A stretch of 64,000 bases of DNA from Mycobacterium sp. AZCC_0083 (GTDB lineage Bacteria > Actinomycetota > Actinomycetes > Mycobacteriales > Mycobacteriaceae), in assembly GCF_014202335.1 (NCBI RefSeq), contig NZ_JACHGP010000014.1:170809-234808 (forward strand). Direction: 5' to 3'. Of this stretch, positions 24,098 to 32,630 are shown piece by piece; position 1 is the first letter of the stretch, and every line of letters starts with the position of its first letter. The notes beneath the pieces were generated by a model. It was not told the origin of the DNA. It ran no database searches and saw only the letters and a list, made by a program, of their open reading frames with translations. The position numbers were made by a program, and so were the translations under genes.

Positions 24098-24742
24098 TCA
24101 GGATTCGAGGTAGCGCAGGACCGCAAGCACGCGGCGGTTCTCGCTGTCGTCGGGGGCCAGGTCGAACTTGGCGAAGATCGACGCGATGTGCTTCTCGGCC
24201 GAGCCGACCGAAACGTGCAGGGCACCCGCGATGGCCGAGTTGGTCCTACCCTCAGCCATCAGTTGCAGGACTTCCTGCTCGCGTGGCGTCAGCTCGTCGA
24301 GGGCCGATCGGCGGCGGGACCGGACCAGGATCTGGGAGACCACCTCGGGATCCAGCACGGTCCCCCCGCCACTCACGACCGTGACGGCGTCCAAGAACGT
24401 GGGCACGTCGGCCACCCGATCCTTCAGCAGGTAGCCGAAACCTCTGGTGTCCGAGGCGATCAGGTCGGCGGCGTAGCGCTCCTCCACGTAGTGCGAGAGG
24501 ACCAGCACCGGCGACTCCGGGTTCTGGCTGCGCAGAAGGGCTGCCGCCCGGATGCCCTCGTCGGTGAACGTCGGTGGCATCCGGACGTCGAGGATTGCGA
24601 GGTCGGGCTTGAGCTCGTTGACGATCCGCAGCAGGTTGGTCGCATCGGACACGCCCGCCACCACGTCGTGGCCGAAGTCGGTGAGGATCCGTTCGATGCC
24701 GGCCCGCAAAAGGGCAGAGTCCTCGGCGATCACGATGCGCAT
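24098..24742 (-). CDS. NarL/LuxR-family response regulator
   Basis: A 214-residue regulator with receiver residues E7/D8, D52, S82 and K106 or a nearby Lys (YLLKDRV), and a C-terminal LuxR HTH (LTPREQEVLQLMAEGRTNSAIAGALHVSVGSAEKHIASIFAKF). Its start overlaps the kinase gene by 13 bases. Likely controls its own operon, whose upstream region is now interrupted by an insertion sequence. Confidence 0.95.
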   Translation of the reverse strand: MRIVIAEDSALLRAGIERILTDFGHDVVAGVSDATNLLRIVNELKPDLAILDVRMPPTFTDEGIRAAALLRSQNPESPVLVLSHYVEERYAADLIASDTRGFGYLLKDRVADVPTFLDAVTVVSGGGTVLDPEVVSQILVRSRRRSALDELTPREQEVLQLMAEGRTNSAIAGALHVSVGSAEKHIASIFAKFDLAPDDSENRRVLAVLRYLES

Positions 24743-26052
24743 GGCAGCACCGCCGAGACGATGGTGGGTCCGGTCACCGGGCTGGTCACCGTGAAGGTGC
24801 CGCGGGCTGCGCGCACGCGCTCGTCGAGCCCGCGGAGCCCCGTTGCGTCCTCGCCGTCGCTGACGTCCGCGCCGCCGATGCCGTCGTCGAACACCGAGAC
24901 GTGCAGTGCATTTCCCGGCTCGTCGAACCGCACCGTCACCACCGCCTGGGTGGCGTGCGCGTGCTTGGCGACGTTGGTCAGGGCCTCGGCGACGACGAAG
25001 TAGGCGACCGATTCGACTTCGTCGGGCAATCGATACGGCAGATGGATGTTCAGTGTGGTTGGCACGCCCGAGGTTTCGGTGCGCTGCACCACCGAGGACA
25101 GCGCGGCGTCCAGGCCACGATCGGCCAGGATGGTCGGCGCCATCCCGCGCACCACGTTGCGCAACTCGACCAGCGCGCTCTTGGCGTCGTCCTGGGCCTC
25201 GGTGATGAGCTTGCGGGCCGCGGGGAGGTCGTTGTCGAGCTTGGTCTGCGCCAGGCCGATCGTCATGGCCAGCGAGACCAGACGGGGCTGGACGCTGTCA
25301 TGCAGGTCGCGTTCGATGCGGTGCCGCTCGGTTTGGGCCGACGACACCGCCCCCTGCCGGGCGTCGGCCAGCGCGCTGACCTGGTACTGCAGGGCAGCGG
25401 TGGCCGACGGGGACAGCAGCCAGCGGTCGATCGCGGCGTCGACGGCAGGGGCGAACACCAGGATTGCGGCGGCGGCCGCGAAGGCGACGACGGCCAGCAC
25501 CCAGGCCAACGGCGGCGAGATGAACGACATGCCGATGGCGTCGTCGCTGCGGCTGATCGCGATTGCCGCCGCGGGTCCGACGAAGGCGAACAACAACAGG
25601 GCGAACGCGACGCCCGCGGCGAGGATGTCGTAGATCAGGCGCAGATAGTGGTGCGCGGCGCCCTTCCAGAACTTGACGCTGCTGACGTCCAGCCACAACT
25701 GATGCGCCCACCGCTGAAAACCGCTGTACTGCGACATCTTCCGGAGAGGTACGGGGATCTGGAGGTCGAACACGGCCTCGCTGCGCACGCGCTCGACCCA
25801 TTCGACGCCACGCATCAGATAGATGAAGACGATGGCGCCGAGCAGGAAGCCGATCACCGACGGGATGGACGAGATGGCGAGGATCAGGATCGTCAGGGGA
25901 ATCCAGAACCACACCACGCCAAACGCGGCGCCGGTCATCATCGACGCGGTGGGAACGAGGCCCAACGGCCGGGCGCCCGGGGTTTCGACGATCTCGACGG
26001 TGTCGGCGGGTGGCGTGGGAACCTCGTCGATCGGGGTGGTGACTGCAACCAT
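24730..26052 (-). CDS. Sensor histidine kinase, HisKA_3 type with multi-helix membrane sensor
   Basis: A 440-residue kinase. The N-terminal ~210 residues hold four membrane helices (roughly 42-60, 62-80, 144-168, 181-202) around a region typical of the 'putative sensor' module of actinobacterial NarL-type kinases. The dimerisation motif is HRIERDLHDSVQPRLVSLAM with phospho-acceptor H251. The ATPase has EALTNVAKHA and DDGIGG. Starts 72 bases from the left end of the IS element, so the insertion lies in or next to its promoter. Partner of the regulator at 24098. Confidence 0.94.
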   Translation of the reverse strand: MVAVTTPIDEVPTPPADTVEIVETPGARPLGLVPTASMMTGAAFGVVWFWIPLTILILAISSIPSVIGFLLGAIVFIYLMRGVEWVERVRSEAVFDLQIPVPLRKMSQYSGFQRWAHQLWLDVSSVKFWKGAAHHYLRLIYDILAAGVAFALLLFAFVGPAAAIAISRSDDAIGMSFISPPLAWVLAVVAFAAAAAILVFAPAVDAAIDRWLLSPSATAALQYQVSALADARQGAVSSAQTERHRIERDLHDSVQPRLVSLAMTIGLAQTKLDNDLPAARKLITEAQDDAKSALVELRNVVRGMAPTILADRGLDAALSSVVQRTETSGVPTTLNIHLPYRLPDEVESVAYFVVAEALTNVAKHAHATQAVVTVRFDEPGNALHVSVFDDGIGGADVSDGEDATGLRGLDERVRAARGTFTVTSPVTGPTIVSAVLPCAS

Positions 26053-26111
26053 GCCTTCAACCTATGGACTGACGGCCCCGCCCGACACGGCGATACCCCG
26101 AGAGAATTCGG

Positions 26112-26139
26112 GGGGTTAACCCCAATGCCGCGCAGTTAG
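26112..26139. repeat. Left target duplication and terminal inverted repeat of the IS4 element
   Basis: GGGGTTAACCCC (26112-26123) matches 27629-27640 and is read as a 12-bp target duplication. It is followed by the inverted repeat AATGCCGCGCAGTTAG (26124-26139), exactly complementary to 27613-27628. Because the 12-mer is itself a palindrome, it could alternatively be the outer part of a longer inverted repeat. Confidence 0.85.
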
Positions 26140-26155
26140 CGTGTGCGGTTGGTTG

Positions 26156-27541
26156 TCAACCGTCGAGGATTTCGATGGTGATGGTCGTGGTGTGGTTGGT
26201 GCGGTCGATGTTGCCTTTGGCTCGGTGTTTGGAGATGGCGCGTTTGACCACGCGGGGGCAAGAGCGTGGTCGGCGGGCGGGTAGTGGCTGGGCCAGCACG
26301 GCTGTTCCGATGCGGCCGATCAGGTCGACGGTGGTCTCGGCGATGGCCGTCGCGGCGTGGGTGACTTGATCGCGGGCGGCCTGTAGGGCCACGGTGAAGC
26401 TCAGGCGGTCAGGGCTGGTACCGGGTCGGGCCAGGGTGGTGTCGGCGATGGCGGTGCGTAGGGCCTGGTAGGTGATCAGCAGGGCGTAGAGCTCCTGGGT
26501 GATGCCGGCCGGGGTGGTGGCGCGCAGTACGCGTCCGCCCAGGATGGTCGATTTGAATTCCAGATAGCTGGTTTCGACTTCCCAGCGTTGGTGATACAGC
26601 GAGACGAGTTCGGTTGCTGGGTAGCGCTTTTCGTCGGTGAGTGTGGTGATCAGCCGGTAGTGGCCGACCCCGGTGGCCCCGGTGCCGGTACGTACGCTGA
26701 TGCGGGCGTCGATGACGCGTACGGTGACCGTGCCCATCCGGGCCACCCAGCTGTGGTCGCCCAGCTGTGTGATCGGGGGCAGCACGCGGGTGTCTCGGCA
26801 GCGGATGAGCAGGTCCGCACCGGCTGCGGTGATCTGTTCGACGAGGGCGGTGGCGGCGAAGTTGCGGTCGGCCAACAACAGCATGCCCGGTTTGAGGCAT
26901 CTGAGCAGTGTTGGTGCCCAGGTGGTTTCGCCGATCCGGTAGGGGCCGAAGACGGCGTCGATGACGGTGCGGGTGCCGCAGGCCACGACGGTGAGCAGGC
27001 GCAGCATCGGATACCCGGACTCGGCGTCGGGCCGGCCGGTCTGACGTCCGAACGCCGCAGCGTTGGCCGCGCTGTTGGGCACAAACATTGAGGTGCCGTC
27101 GATGGCGCAGACCAACAGTCCGCGCCAGCGTGTGGCACCGGCGGCCGGGCCACGCAGCAGCGAGAACAACTCCCGTAGCGGGGCGGGCCCCACTCGTCGC
27201 AGGGCTTGAGAAAGCGCCGAGGAACCCGGTGAAGCCACGCTGGCCGGGTCCAGGCCGGTGACCAATCGCGCCCACACCTGCTGATAGCCGATCTCGGCGA
27301 ACAGCGCTGCGGCCAGTAGCAGATACACCACGACCCGCGAGGGCAGCACCCGCAGACGCCGTTGGGTCGCGCCGGTGGTTTCCAGGGCGGCATCGACCAG
27401 ATCAGGGGACACGATCCGGGTCAACTCACCCAGATGACCGGGCGTGAAGGGACCCATATTCACCGATGAACACGCACCGATGGCAGACTGAACAGACAGC
27501 GGAACTCCCAGGTGAAATGGTGTCTTGCGAGGACAATCCAT
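26156..27541 (-). CDS. IS4-family DDE transposase
   Basis: Up to 461 residues. The DDE catalytic set is visible: first Asp in CAIDGTSMFVP, second in LLLADRNFAA, and Glu in YHQRWEVETSYLEFK. That last motif is the Y-(2)-R-(3)-E-(6)-K signature of the IS4 group. The N-terminal helical domain (VVYLLLAAALFAEIGYQQVWARL) is the IS4 N-terminal module. The frame is intact, so the element may be active. The start is uncertain: ATG 27541 lies in the loop of a 13-bp inverted repeat, while ATG 27457 gives MGPFTPGHLGELTRIV. The protein ends 32 bases before the left element end. Confidence 0.93.
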   Translation of the reverse strand: MDCPRKTPFHLGVPLSVQSAIGACSSVNMGPFTPGHLGELTRIVSPDLVDAALETTGATQRRLRVLPSRVVVYLLLAAALFAEIGYQQVWARLVTGLDPASVASPGSSALSQALRRVGPAPLRELFSLLRGPAAGATRWRGLLVCAIDGTSMFVPNSAANAAAFGRQTGRPDAESGYPMLRLLTVVACGTRTVIDAVFGPYRIGETTWAPTLLRCLKPGMLLLADRNFAATALVEQITAAGADLLIRCRDTRVLPPITQLGDHSWVARMGTVTVRVIDARISVRTGTGATGVGHYRLITTLTDEKRYPATELVSLYHQRWEVETSYLEFKSTILGGRVLRATTPAGITQELYALLITYQALRTAIADTTLARPGTSPDRLSFTVALQAARDQVTHAATAIAETTVDLIGRIGTAVLAQPLPARRPRSCPRVVKRAISKHRAKGNIDRTNHTTTITIEILDG

Positions 27542-27561
27542 CGATACCGGGAGTTCCGCTG
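27497..27561. promoter_or_regulatory. Inverted repeat enclosing the transposase start
   Basis: CAGCGGAACTCCC (27497-27509) and its exact complement (27549-27561) enclose 39 bases holding ATG 27541. A transcript entering from outside would fold this into a stem, while one starting inside would not. That is the arrangement used by IS10 and IS50 to block translation of read-through RNA. Confidence 0.55.
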
Positions 27562-27612
27562 CCTTATCAGCACCTCACACGGCGTGTCACAATTGCAACA
27601 CCAGTCACACCC

Positions 27613-27640
27613 CTAACTGCGCGGCATTGGGGTTAACCCC
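27613..27640. repeat. Right terminal inverted repeat and target duplication of the IS4 element
   Basis: CTAACTGCGCGGCATT (27613-27628) is the exact complement of the left end and is followed by GGGGTTAACCCC (27629-27640). Just inside both ends lies GTGTG (as CACAC on this side), offset by one base. Confidence 0.85.
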
Positions 27641-27723
27641 CCGCTCGGGCGTCGCGATGAGTTTTCCGCGCGACGCCGGTCTGCTCTGGTACCGAATTCA
27701 TCGACCAGCCAGGAGTAGCCACC

Positions 27724-28155
27724 ATGACCGTCATTTCCTCCCACAGCTCCGGTGCCGCCGCCGACGCTCCGCAGAAGCGGCCCACGAGTCAGAAGGTCGG
27801 CATTGGGATCAGCGTGCTCGTCGGCGCGTTCCTGGTGTTCGACGCCGCGGGCAAGCTGGCCAACGTGCAACAGGTCAAGGAAGGCACCGCAGCACTCGGC
27901 TTTCCTCCAGGGCAGGCACTGGTCATGGGCATCGTGCTGAGCATCTGCGTGCTGGTGTACGCGATTCCGCGCACGGCCGTGCTCGGTGCGCTTGGCATCA
28001 CCGCCTACCTCGGCGGCGCCGTCACCGCGAACATGCGCATCGAGGCCCCAGTGTTCAGCGCCACTCTGTTCGCGGTCTACTTCGGCGTGCTGATGTGGGT
28101 GGGCCTGGTCCTGCGCCGTCCCAGCCTGCTGCGCGTGGTGGGCATCACCCGCTGA
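27724..28155 (+). CDS. DoxX-like integral membrane protein
   Basis: A 143-residue protein with four hydrophobic helices (about 24-42, 63-82, 84-103, 112-130). It shows the DoxX-family feel: GIGISVLVGAFLVFDAAGKLAN and GITAYLGGAVTANMRIEAPVF. An AGGAG site lies 8 bases before ATG 27724. DoxX-like proteins are linked to thiol and oxidative stress defence at the membrane, but this short subgroup has no established activity. The IS element ends 84 bases upstream, so its original promoter has probably been altered. Confidence 0.82.
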   Translation: MTVISSHSSGAAADAPQKRPTSQKVGIGISVLVGAFLVFDAAGKLANVQQVKEGTAALGFPPGQALVMGIVLSICVLVYAIPRTAVLGALGITAYLGGAVTANMRIEAPVFSATLFAVYFGVLMWVGLVLRRPSLLRVVGITR

Positions 28156-28156
28156 A

Positions 28157-28579
28157 TCACTTTGGCGCGCTGAGCTCCAACGCGATGAAGTCCGGATCGC
28201 GGAACTCGAGGATGTAGGCCCGGCCGATGTCCTTGATCGGCTCATGAGCGATGCCGAGATCGTCGAGATGTTCAGCCGCCGAGTCCAATTCGGTCTTGCT
28301 CGCCACTCGCAGGCACAAGTGGTCGAGGCCCACCCGGTCCTCGTCGAAGCTGTCGTCGGCACCCGGCCGCAGCCCGATGATCGTGCCGCCGATGTCGTAG
28401 AGGACGCCGCCGAACAGGAAGCCCAACTGCTCGCGGGTCGCGTCGTCGGCGTCCTCGGGCACCTCGAGCGCGACGGGCCAGCCGAAGACCGATTCGTAGA
28501 AACTGCGGGACCGCCCGATGTCGGTGACCGTGAGCCGGATGTGGGCAACTGAGTTCGCGGTGATCGGCATGCCAGCCAT
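28157..28579 (-). CDS. VOC-superfamily (glyoxalase-like) protein
   Basis: A 140-residue VOC protein: VAHIRLTVTDIGRSRSFYESVFGWPVALEV (module 1) and VGLDHLCLRVASKTELDSAAEHLDDLGI followed by YILEFRDPDFIALELSAP (module 2). Probable metal residues are H13 or the equivalent, the His in LDHLC and the Glu in ALEL. A second start four codons in (MPITANSV) is possible. Function not predictable. Convergent with the DoxX-like gene, one base apart. Confidence 0.85.
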   Translation of the reverse strand: MAGMPITANSVAHIRLTVTDIGRSRSFYESVFGWPVALEVPEDADDATREQLGFLFGGVLYDIGGTIIGLRPGADDSFDEDRVGLDHLCLRVASKTELDSAAEHLDDLGIAHEPIKDIGRAYILEFRDPDFIALELSAPK

Positions 28580-28610
28580 GCTGCCATGCGCGTCATGTCA
28601 GAATCCGGTC

Positions 28611-29504
28611 GTGCAGATCGGGATGACGATGCCGGTAATGGAAACCAACCTCGACGCGGCCACGCTGACGTCGTGGGCCCGCGTCATCGACGGCGGCCCG
28701 TTCGCGTCACTGTGCTGGGGCGAGAGGATCGCATTCGACAACCCGGACTCGCTGACGCTGCTCGGAGCGCTGGCGGCGCTGACCGATCGGGTGCGCCTGG
28801 TGACGACGGTGATCGTCCCGCAGCTGCACGACCCCGTGATGCTGGCCAAGGCGCTAGCCACGGGCGACCTGCTGAGCGGTGGACGGCTCACCGTCGGCCT
28901 CGGCGTGGGTGGCCGCGACGAGGACTACCTGGCCGTCGGCGCGGACCCGGCCACCCAGACCATGCGGGACATGGCCGACCGGGTCGCGATCATGAAGCGG
29001 GTCTGGGCGGGCGAGAAGATCACCGAGTCCGTGCTGCCGGTCGGTCCGTCCCCGGTGCAGTCAGGCGGACCGCAGCTGCTCGTCGGCACCATCGGACCCA
29101 AGACCCTGCGCAGCGCGGCGGCCTGGGCCGAGGGACTTGCCGGCATCACCCTCGACCTCGACGTCGACAAGCAGAACGAGCTGTACGACGTCGCTCGCGT
29201 GGCCTGGGCCGAGGCGGGCAAGCCCAAGCCGCATCTGGCGACGTCCTTCTGGTTCGCGCTCGGCGACCGCGAGGAGGCCCGCGCCCAGGTGCACCGCCAC
29301 CTCCGCCGCTACATGAACTGGATTCCCGCCGAATACGTCGACGCGATGGCACCCACGACCGGGTGGGCCGGCACCGACGAGGAGCTGCTCGAGGTGCTGC
29401 ACCGGTTCGAGGACATCGGCACCGACGAAGTGCACCTGATTCCGACGAGTTCCAGCATCGACCAGCTGCGCCGCGTCGCGGACGTGGTCAAGGAATTCAC
29501 CTGA
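28611..29504 (+). CDS. LLM-class (luciferase-like) flavin/F420-dependent oxidoreductase
   Basis: A 297-residue TIM-barrel protein. GTG 28611 begins VQIGMTMPVMETNLD, the normal first strand. Family features are RVRLVTTVIVPQLHDPVMLAKALATGDLLSGGRLTVGLGVGGRDEDY and PQLLVGTIGPKTLRSAAAWAEGL. Mycobacteria have many such enzymes, using F420 or FMN to reduce or oxygenate hydrophobic substrates. The VGLGVGGRDEDY loop fits the F420 group, but the cofactor is not proven. Divergent from the VOC gene over ~30 bases. Confidence 0.88.
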   Translation: MQIGMTMPVMETNLDAATLTSWARVIDGGPFASLCWGERIAFDNPDSLTLLGALAALTDRVRLVTTVIVPQLHDPVMLAKALATGDLLSGGRLTVGLGVGGRDEDYLAVGADPATQTMRDMADRVAIMKRVWAGEKITESVLPVGPSPVQSGGPQLLVGTIGPKTLRSAAAWAEGLAGITLDLDVDKQNELYDVARVAWAEAGKPKPHLATSFWFALGDREEARAQVHRHLRRYMNWIPAEYVDAMAPTTGWAGTDEELLEVLHRFEDIGTDEVHLIPTSSSIDQLRRVADVVKEFT

Positions 29505-29510
29505 GCCGTC

Positions 29511-29957
29511 TCAGTTTTGAGACGCCAGCCCGTCGTAGACCTTCTTGTAGTACGTCGACAGGAATCGTGGGCCGACGAACCGCATGAGGGTGACCCCGGC
29601 CAGCGCGATGGCGTTCTTCGAGGTCTGCTCCCAGACACCGTGCACCGAGCTGCCGCCGTCGGTGGGCGTGGCGGTCAGCGACATGTTGCTGCCCGCAGCG
29701 ATCGCGTCACTCTCGACGACGGTCAGCGTCACCGAGCCGGGGACCGACCAGTCGTAGTGCCATGTGGCCCACAGCTTCGGGAAGTCCTGGCCTTCGCGGA
29801 TGTCGGCGTCGGTGTCGCCGACGCGGTACACCTCGAAGGCCTTCGTCGACGACGCGGGCCAGCGGTGCGGCCGGTTCGGGGAAAAGTCGATCATCAGCTC
29901 GATGACCTGGTCCGGTGTCGCCGTGGTGGCGAAGTCGAACTCGAACTTGGTGTGCAC
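29511..29957 (-). CDS. SRPBCC (START-like) ligand-binding protein
   Basis: A 148-residue helix-grip protein: MHTKFEFDFATTATPDQVIELMIDFSPNRPHRWP, then beta strands, then a long C-terminal helix (ALAGVTLMRFVGPRFLSTYYKKVYDGLAS). Such proteins bind hydrophobic ligands in a deep pocket. No catalytic residues are recognisable. Convergent with the LLM oxidoreductase and divergent from lemA. Confidence 0.8.
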   Translation of the reverse strand: MHTKFEFDFATTATPDQVIELMIDFSPNRPHRWPASSTKAFEVYRVGDTDADIREGQDFPKLWATWHYDWSVPGSVTLTVVESDAIAAGSNMSLTATPTDGGSSVHGVWEQTSKNAIALAGVTLMRFVGPRFLSTYYKKVYDGLASQN

Positions 29958-30106
29958 GGTTCGAAGTTAACAGTTCCTTGCAGAGGGGGTTTGGGCAGTT
30001 CGGGCGGCGGCTCGAACGAGGCTTCGGCAAACCGCACGCGAGGCGACGCCGATGGGTACGCTTCCGCCAACTGCACAAGTCTGTGAACTGCCTGGGGGTG
30101 TGCCGC

Positions 30107-30709
30107 GTGGGGACCGTCATCGGAATCATCGTCGCCGTAGTCGTCGTCGTACTGCTCGTCGTCTTCGTGATCGCCGGCTACAACGGCTTGGTCCGCGCGC
30201 GGAACGCGTACAAGAACGCCTTCGCGCAAATCGACGTTCAACTGCGGCGCCGATTCGACCTCATTCCCAACCTGATCGAGACGGCCAAGGCGTACATGGC
30301 GCATGAGCGGCAGACACTGGAAGCCGTTGTGGCGGCTCGCAACAACGCGATGAACGGGCTGTCGGCCGTTCAGGACAACCTGGGTGACCCCGCGGCGATG
30401 CAACAACTCGCGGCAGGCCAGCAGCAGCTCAACGGCGCACTGGGACGGCTCATCGCCGTCGCCGAGCAGTACCCAGATCTGAAGGCGAACCAGACCATGA
30501 TGCAGTTGTCCGAGGAACTGACCTCGACGGAGAACAAGGTTGCGTTCGCCCGGCAGGCCTACAACGACTCCGTGATGAACTACAACAATCGCCGCGAGAC
30601 GTTCCCCGGCAGCGTCTACGCGGGGATGTTCAACTTCACCCCGGCGGTGCTCCTCGAAATACCGCCGGAGCATCCCGAGATGAGGGACGCGCCGAAGGTC
30701 CAGTTCTGA
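30107..30709 (+). CDS. LemA family membrane protein
   Basis: A 200-residue protein from GTG 30107, with GGGGG about 8 bases upstream. One N-terminal membrane helix (IGIIVAVVVVVLLVVFVIAGY) precedes the LemA coiled-coil/helical domain (YNGLVRARNAYKNAFAQIDVQLRRRFDLIPNLIETAKAYMAHE). LemA proteins have a short extracytoplasmic N-terminus and cytoplasmic helices. They are repeatedly encoded beside M48 (HtpX-like) proteases, as here (13-base gap), implying a joint role in membrane protein quality control. Confidence 0.93.
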   Translation: MGTVIGIIVAVVVVVLLVVFVIAGYNGLVRARNAYKNAFAQIDVQLRRRFDLIPNLIETAKAYMAHERQTLEAVVAARNNAMNGLSAVQDNLGDPAAMQQLAAGQQQLNGALGRLIAVAEQYPDLKANQTMMQLSEELTSTENKVAFARQAYNDSVMNYNNRRETFPGSVYAGMFNFTPAVLLEIPPEHPEMRDAPKVQF

Positions 30710-30722
30710 GCCATCGGCGGTC

Positions 30723-32630
30723 ATGAACTTCTTCGACCACCAGCGGGCAGCCAAGGGCACCACGCTCAAGCTGGTGTTCCTCTTCGTGGTCGCCGTGGTG
30801 GCGTTGGTCGCCGGCATCGACGGCGCCGTCGCGATCGCCATGGCCTACAAGCACTTCGATGAATCGGCGATTCTCGGCGTGGTCGTCGTCGTCACGGCCG
30901 TCACCCTGCTGCTCATCGGCGGTCGCATGTTCTTCAAGATGCTCTCACTCCGACACGGAGGTGCGGCCGTAGCCGCGTCCCTCGGAGCCGTCCCGGTCGA
31001 CCCGACGACGACGGACCCACAGCTGAGGCGGTTGGTCAACATCGTCGAGGAGATGGCGCTGGCCTCGGGAGTACCGGCGCCGCGCTTGTTCGTGATGCCG
31101 CAGGAGCCTGGCATCAACGCCTTTGCGGCGGGCTTCACCCCCGCCGACGCGGCCATCACCGTCACCGGGGGTGCGCTGGCCCAGCTCAACCGCGACGAGT
31201 TGCAGGGTGTCATCGGGCATGAGTTCAGCCACATCCTCAACGGCGACATGCGACTGAACATCCGACTGATCGGACTGCTGGCCGGAATCCTGTTGGTCGG
31301 GATGATCGGACTGCGGTTCCTGCAGTTTGGTGGTCGCGGGAGCGATAGCAAGGGCGCACTACCGATCGTCGCGGTCGCGTTCGCGATGATGGTGCTGGGA
31401 TTCGTCGGGGTGTTCTTCGCGAACCTGATCAAGGCTGCCGTGTCACGGCAACGGGAGTGGTTGGCCGATGCGTCCGCCGTGCAATTCACCAGGCAGACCG
31501 ACGGCCTCGAGGGTGCGCTGAAGAAGATCGGCGGCATACCGGCGGGTTCCCGACTTCGCGACGCCCGCGGAGCGGCCGAGGTCAGTCACATGTTGTTCGG
31601 GGAAGGTACCCGGCGGTCGTTTACCTCGCTGTTCGCCACGCATCCGCCGCTCGCGGACCGGATCAAGGCGCTCAATCCCAATTTCGATCCGAAGGTGCTG
31701 GACGACCTGCAGAAGTACTACGCGCAGCAGCCGCCGAACGGGTTGGCCGAGGATGCGGCAGCAGGTTTCGTACCGGCCATCGATGTCGGCACCGCAGCCG
31801 GTCGCCGTGCCGTCGGACCCGAGCGCGTTGCTGCTCGGGCCGGAACGCTCACCCCGGCCGATCTGAAATGGGGTGCCGCCATGCGGGCCCGGCTCCCTGC
31901 CGAGGTGCGCAGCCTCGGAGCCCAGCCGAGCACCGCCCCTGCTGCCACCATCGCCTTGCTGCTCGCACCGACCGGCGACCCGCTGCAGGCTCGCCAGCTC
32001 GACGCAGTGGCTCATCGACTGGGGCGGGCGCAGGCCGACGGCGCCGCGGCGCTGGCTGGCGTGATGGCGACCTTGCCCCGCGAGCTACGGCTGCCCTTCG
32101 TCGAACTGGCGCTTCCGCAGCTGGCCGTCCATCCCCGCGACTACCAGAAGGCACTGGTGGCCACCCTGAACGAACTCGCCGTGGCCGACGACACGGTGAC
32201 CATGTTCGAGTACTGCGTCACCCGTCTGATCTGGAGCTACCTGCAGGACGCGGCCGACCCGGCACATCGCAGCAAGGTGGGCACCGGCTCGCTGGGTCCG
32301 GTGCGGCCACTGGTGACGACCCTGCTCGCGACGATGGCCGCCGCGGGCGCTCGGGACCAGGACGCGGCGAGGCGGGCGCTCGACGCCGCAGTGGGTCGCC
32401 TGTACGGCGATGCGGACGCACCTCGCGAGCCGCGCGACCGCTCGTGGCAGCAGACGCTCGACGCGGGCTGGGCCGCGCTGGACGCATTGGAGCCCAGATC
32501 CAAGCAAGCGCTCGTCGAGGCGATGGTGGTGGCAGTGCTCGACGATGGCGAAGTTGCGCCGCCGGAGGCCGAATTACTGCGCGCGGCTTGCGGTTTGATG
32601 CACGTGCCGCTGCCCGCGCTGCTCGGCTGA
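30723..32630 (+). CDS. M48-family (HtpX-like) membrane metalloprotease with long C-terminal extension
   Basis: A 635-residue zinc protease. Membrane helices lie at ~15-40, ~47-66, ~178-198 and ~213-236. The active site is HEFSH (166-170), with the third ligand E245 in REWLADASA. HtpX proper is ~290-300 residues. Here residues ~340-635 form an additional helical, Ala-rich cytoplasmic domain with no recognised family (GAAMRARLPAEVRSLGAQPS, LEPRSKQALVEAMVVAVLDDGEVAPPEAELLRAACGL). The end of this domain resembles a tellurite-resistance/TerB-like helical fold. Operonic with lemA. About 220 bases without a gene follow. Confidence 0.9.
   Translation: MNFFDHQRAAKGTTLKLVFLFVVAVVALVAGIDGAVAIAMAYKHFDESAILGVVVVVTAVTLLLIGGRMFFKMLSLRHGGAAVAASLGAVPVDPTTTDPQLRRLVNIVEEMALASGVPAPRLFVMPQEPGINAFAAGFTPADAAITVTGGALAQLNRDELQGVIGHEFSHILNGDMRLNIRLIGLLAGILLVGMIGLRFLQFGGRGSDSKGALPIVAVAFAMMVLGFVGVFFANLIKAAVSRQREWLADASAVQFTRQTDGLEGALKKIGGIPAGSRLRDARGAAEVSHMLFGEGTRRSFTSLFATHPPLADRIKALNPNFDPKVLDDLQKYYAQQPPNGLAEDAAAGFVPAIDVGTAAGRRAVGPERVAARAGTLTPADLKWGAAMRARLPAEVRSLGAQPSTAPAATIALLLAPTGDPLQARQLDAVAHRLGRAQADGAAALAGVMATLPRELRLPFVELALPQLAVHPRDYQKALVATLNELAVADDTVTMFEYCVTRLIWSYLQDAADPAHRSKVGTGSLGPVRPLVTTLLATMAAAGARDQDAARRALDAAVGRLYGDADAPREPRDRSWQQTLDAGWAALDALEPRSKQALVEAMVVAVLDDGEVAPPEAELLRAACGLMHVPLPALLG

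Larger units (their letters stand above)
26124..27628 (-). mobile_element. Complete IS4-family insertion sequence, about 1505 bp
   Basis: Bounded by perfect 16-bp inverted repeats, with one intact transposase gene filling most of its length and 12-bp direct repeats outside. It separates the histidine kinase operon (left, minus strand) from a DoxX-like gene (right, plus strand). Joining the flanks without the element and one 12-mer restores CGGGGGGTTAACCCCCCG, an 18-bp perfect palindrome, as the insertion target. Confidence 0.92.

Noticed and set aside
26112..26123. GGGGTTAACCCC as part of a 28-bp terminal inverted repeat rather than a target duplication
   Set aside because: Because the 12-mer is palindromic both readings fit, but a 12-bp duplication is reasonable for IS4 elements and explains the extra GG/CC symmetry outside; kept as the preferred but not certain reading.
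24901..26139. Open frame of 412 codons on the plus strand opposite the histidine kinase
   Set aside because: Antisense to a kinase with complete motifs; composition is that of a shadow frame.
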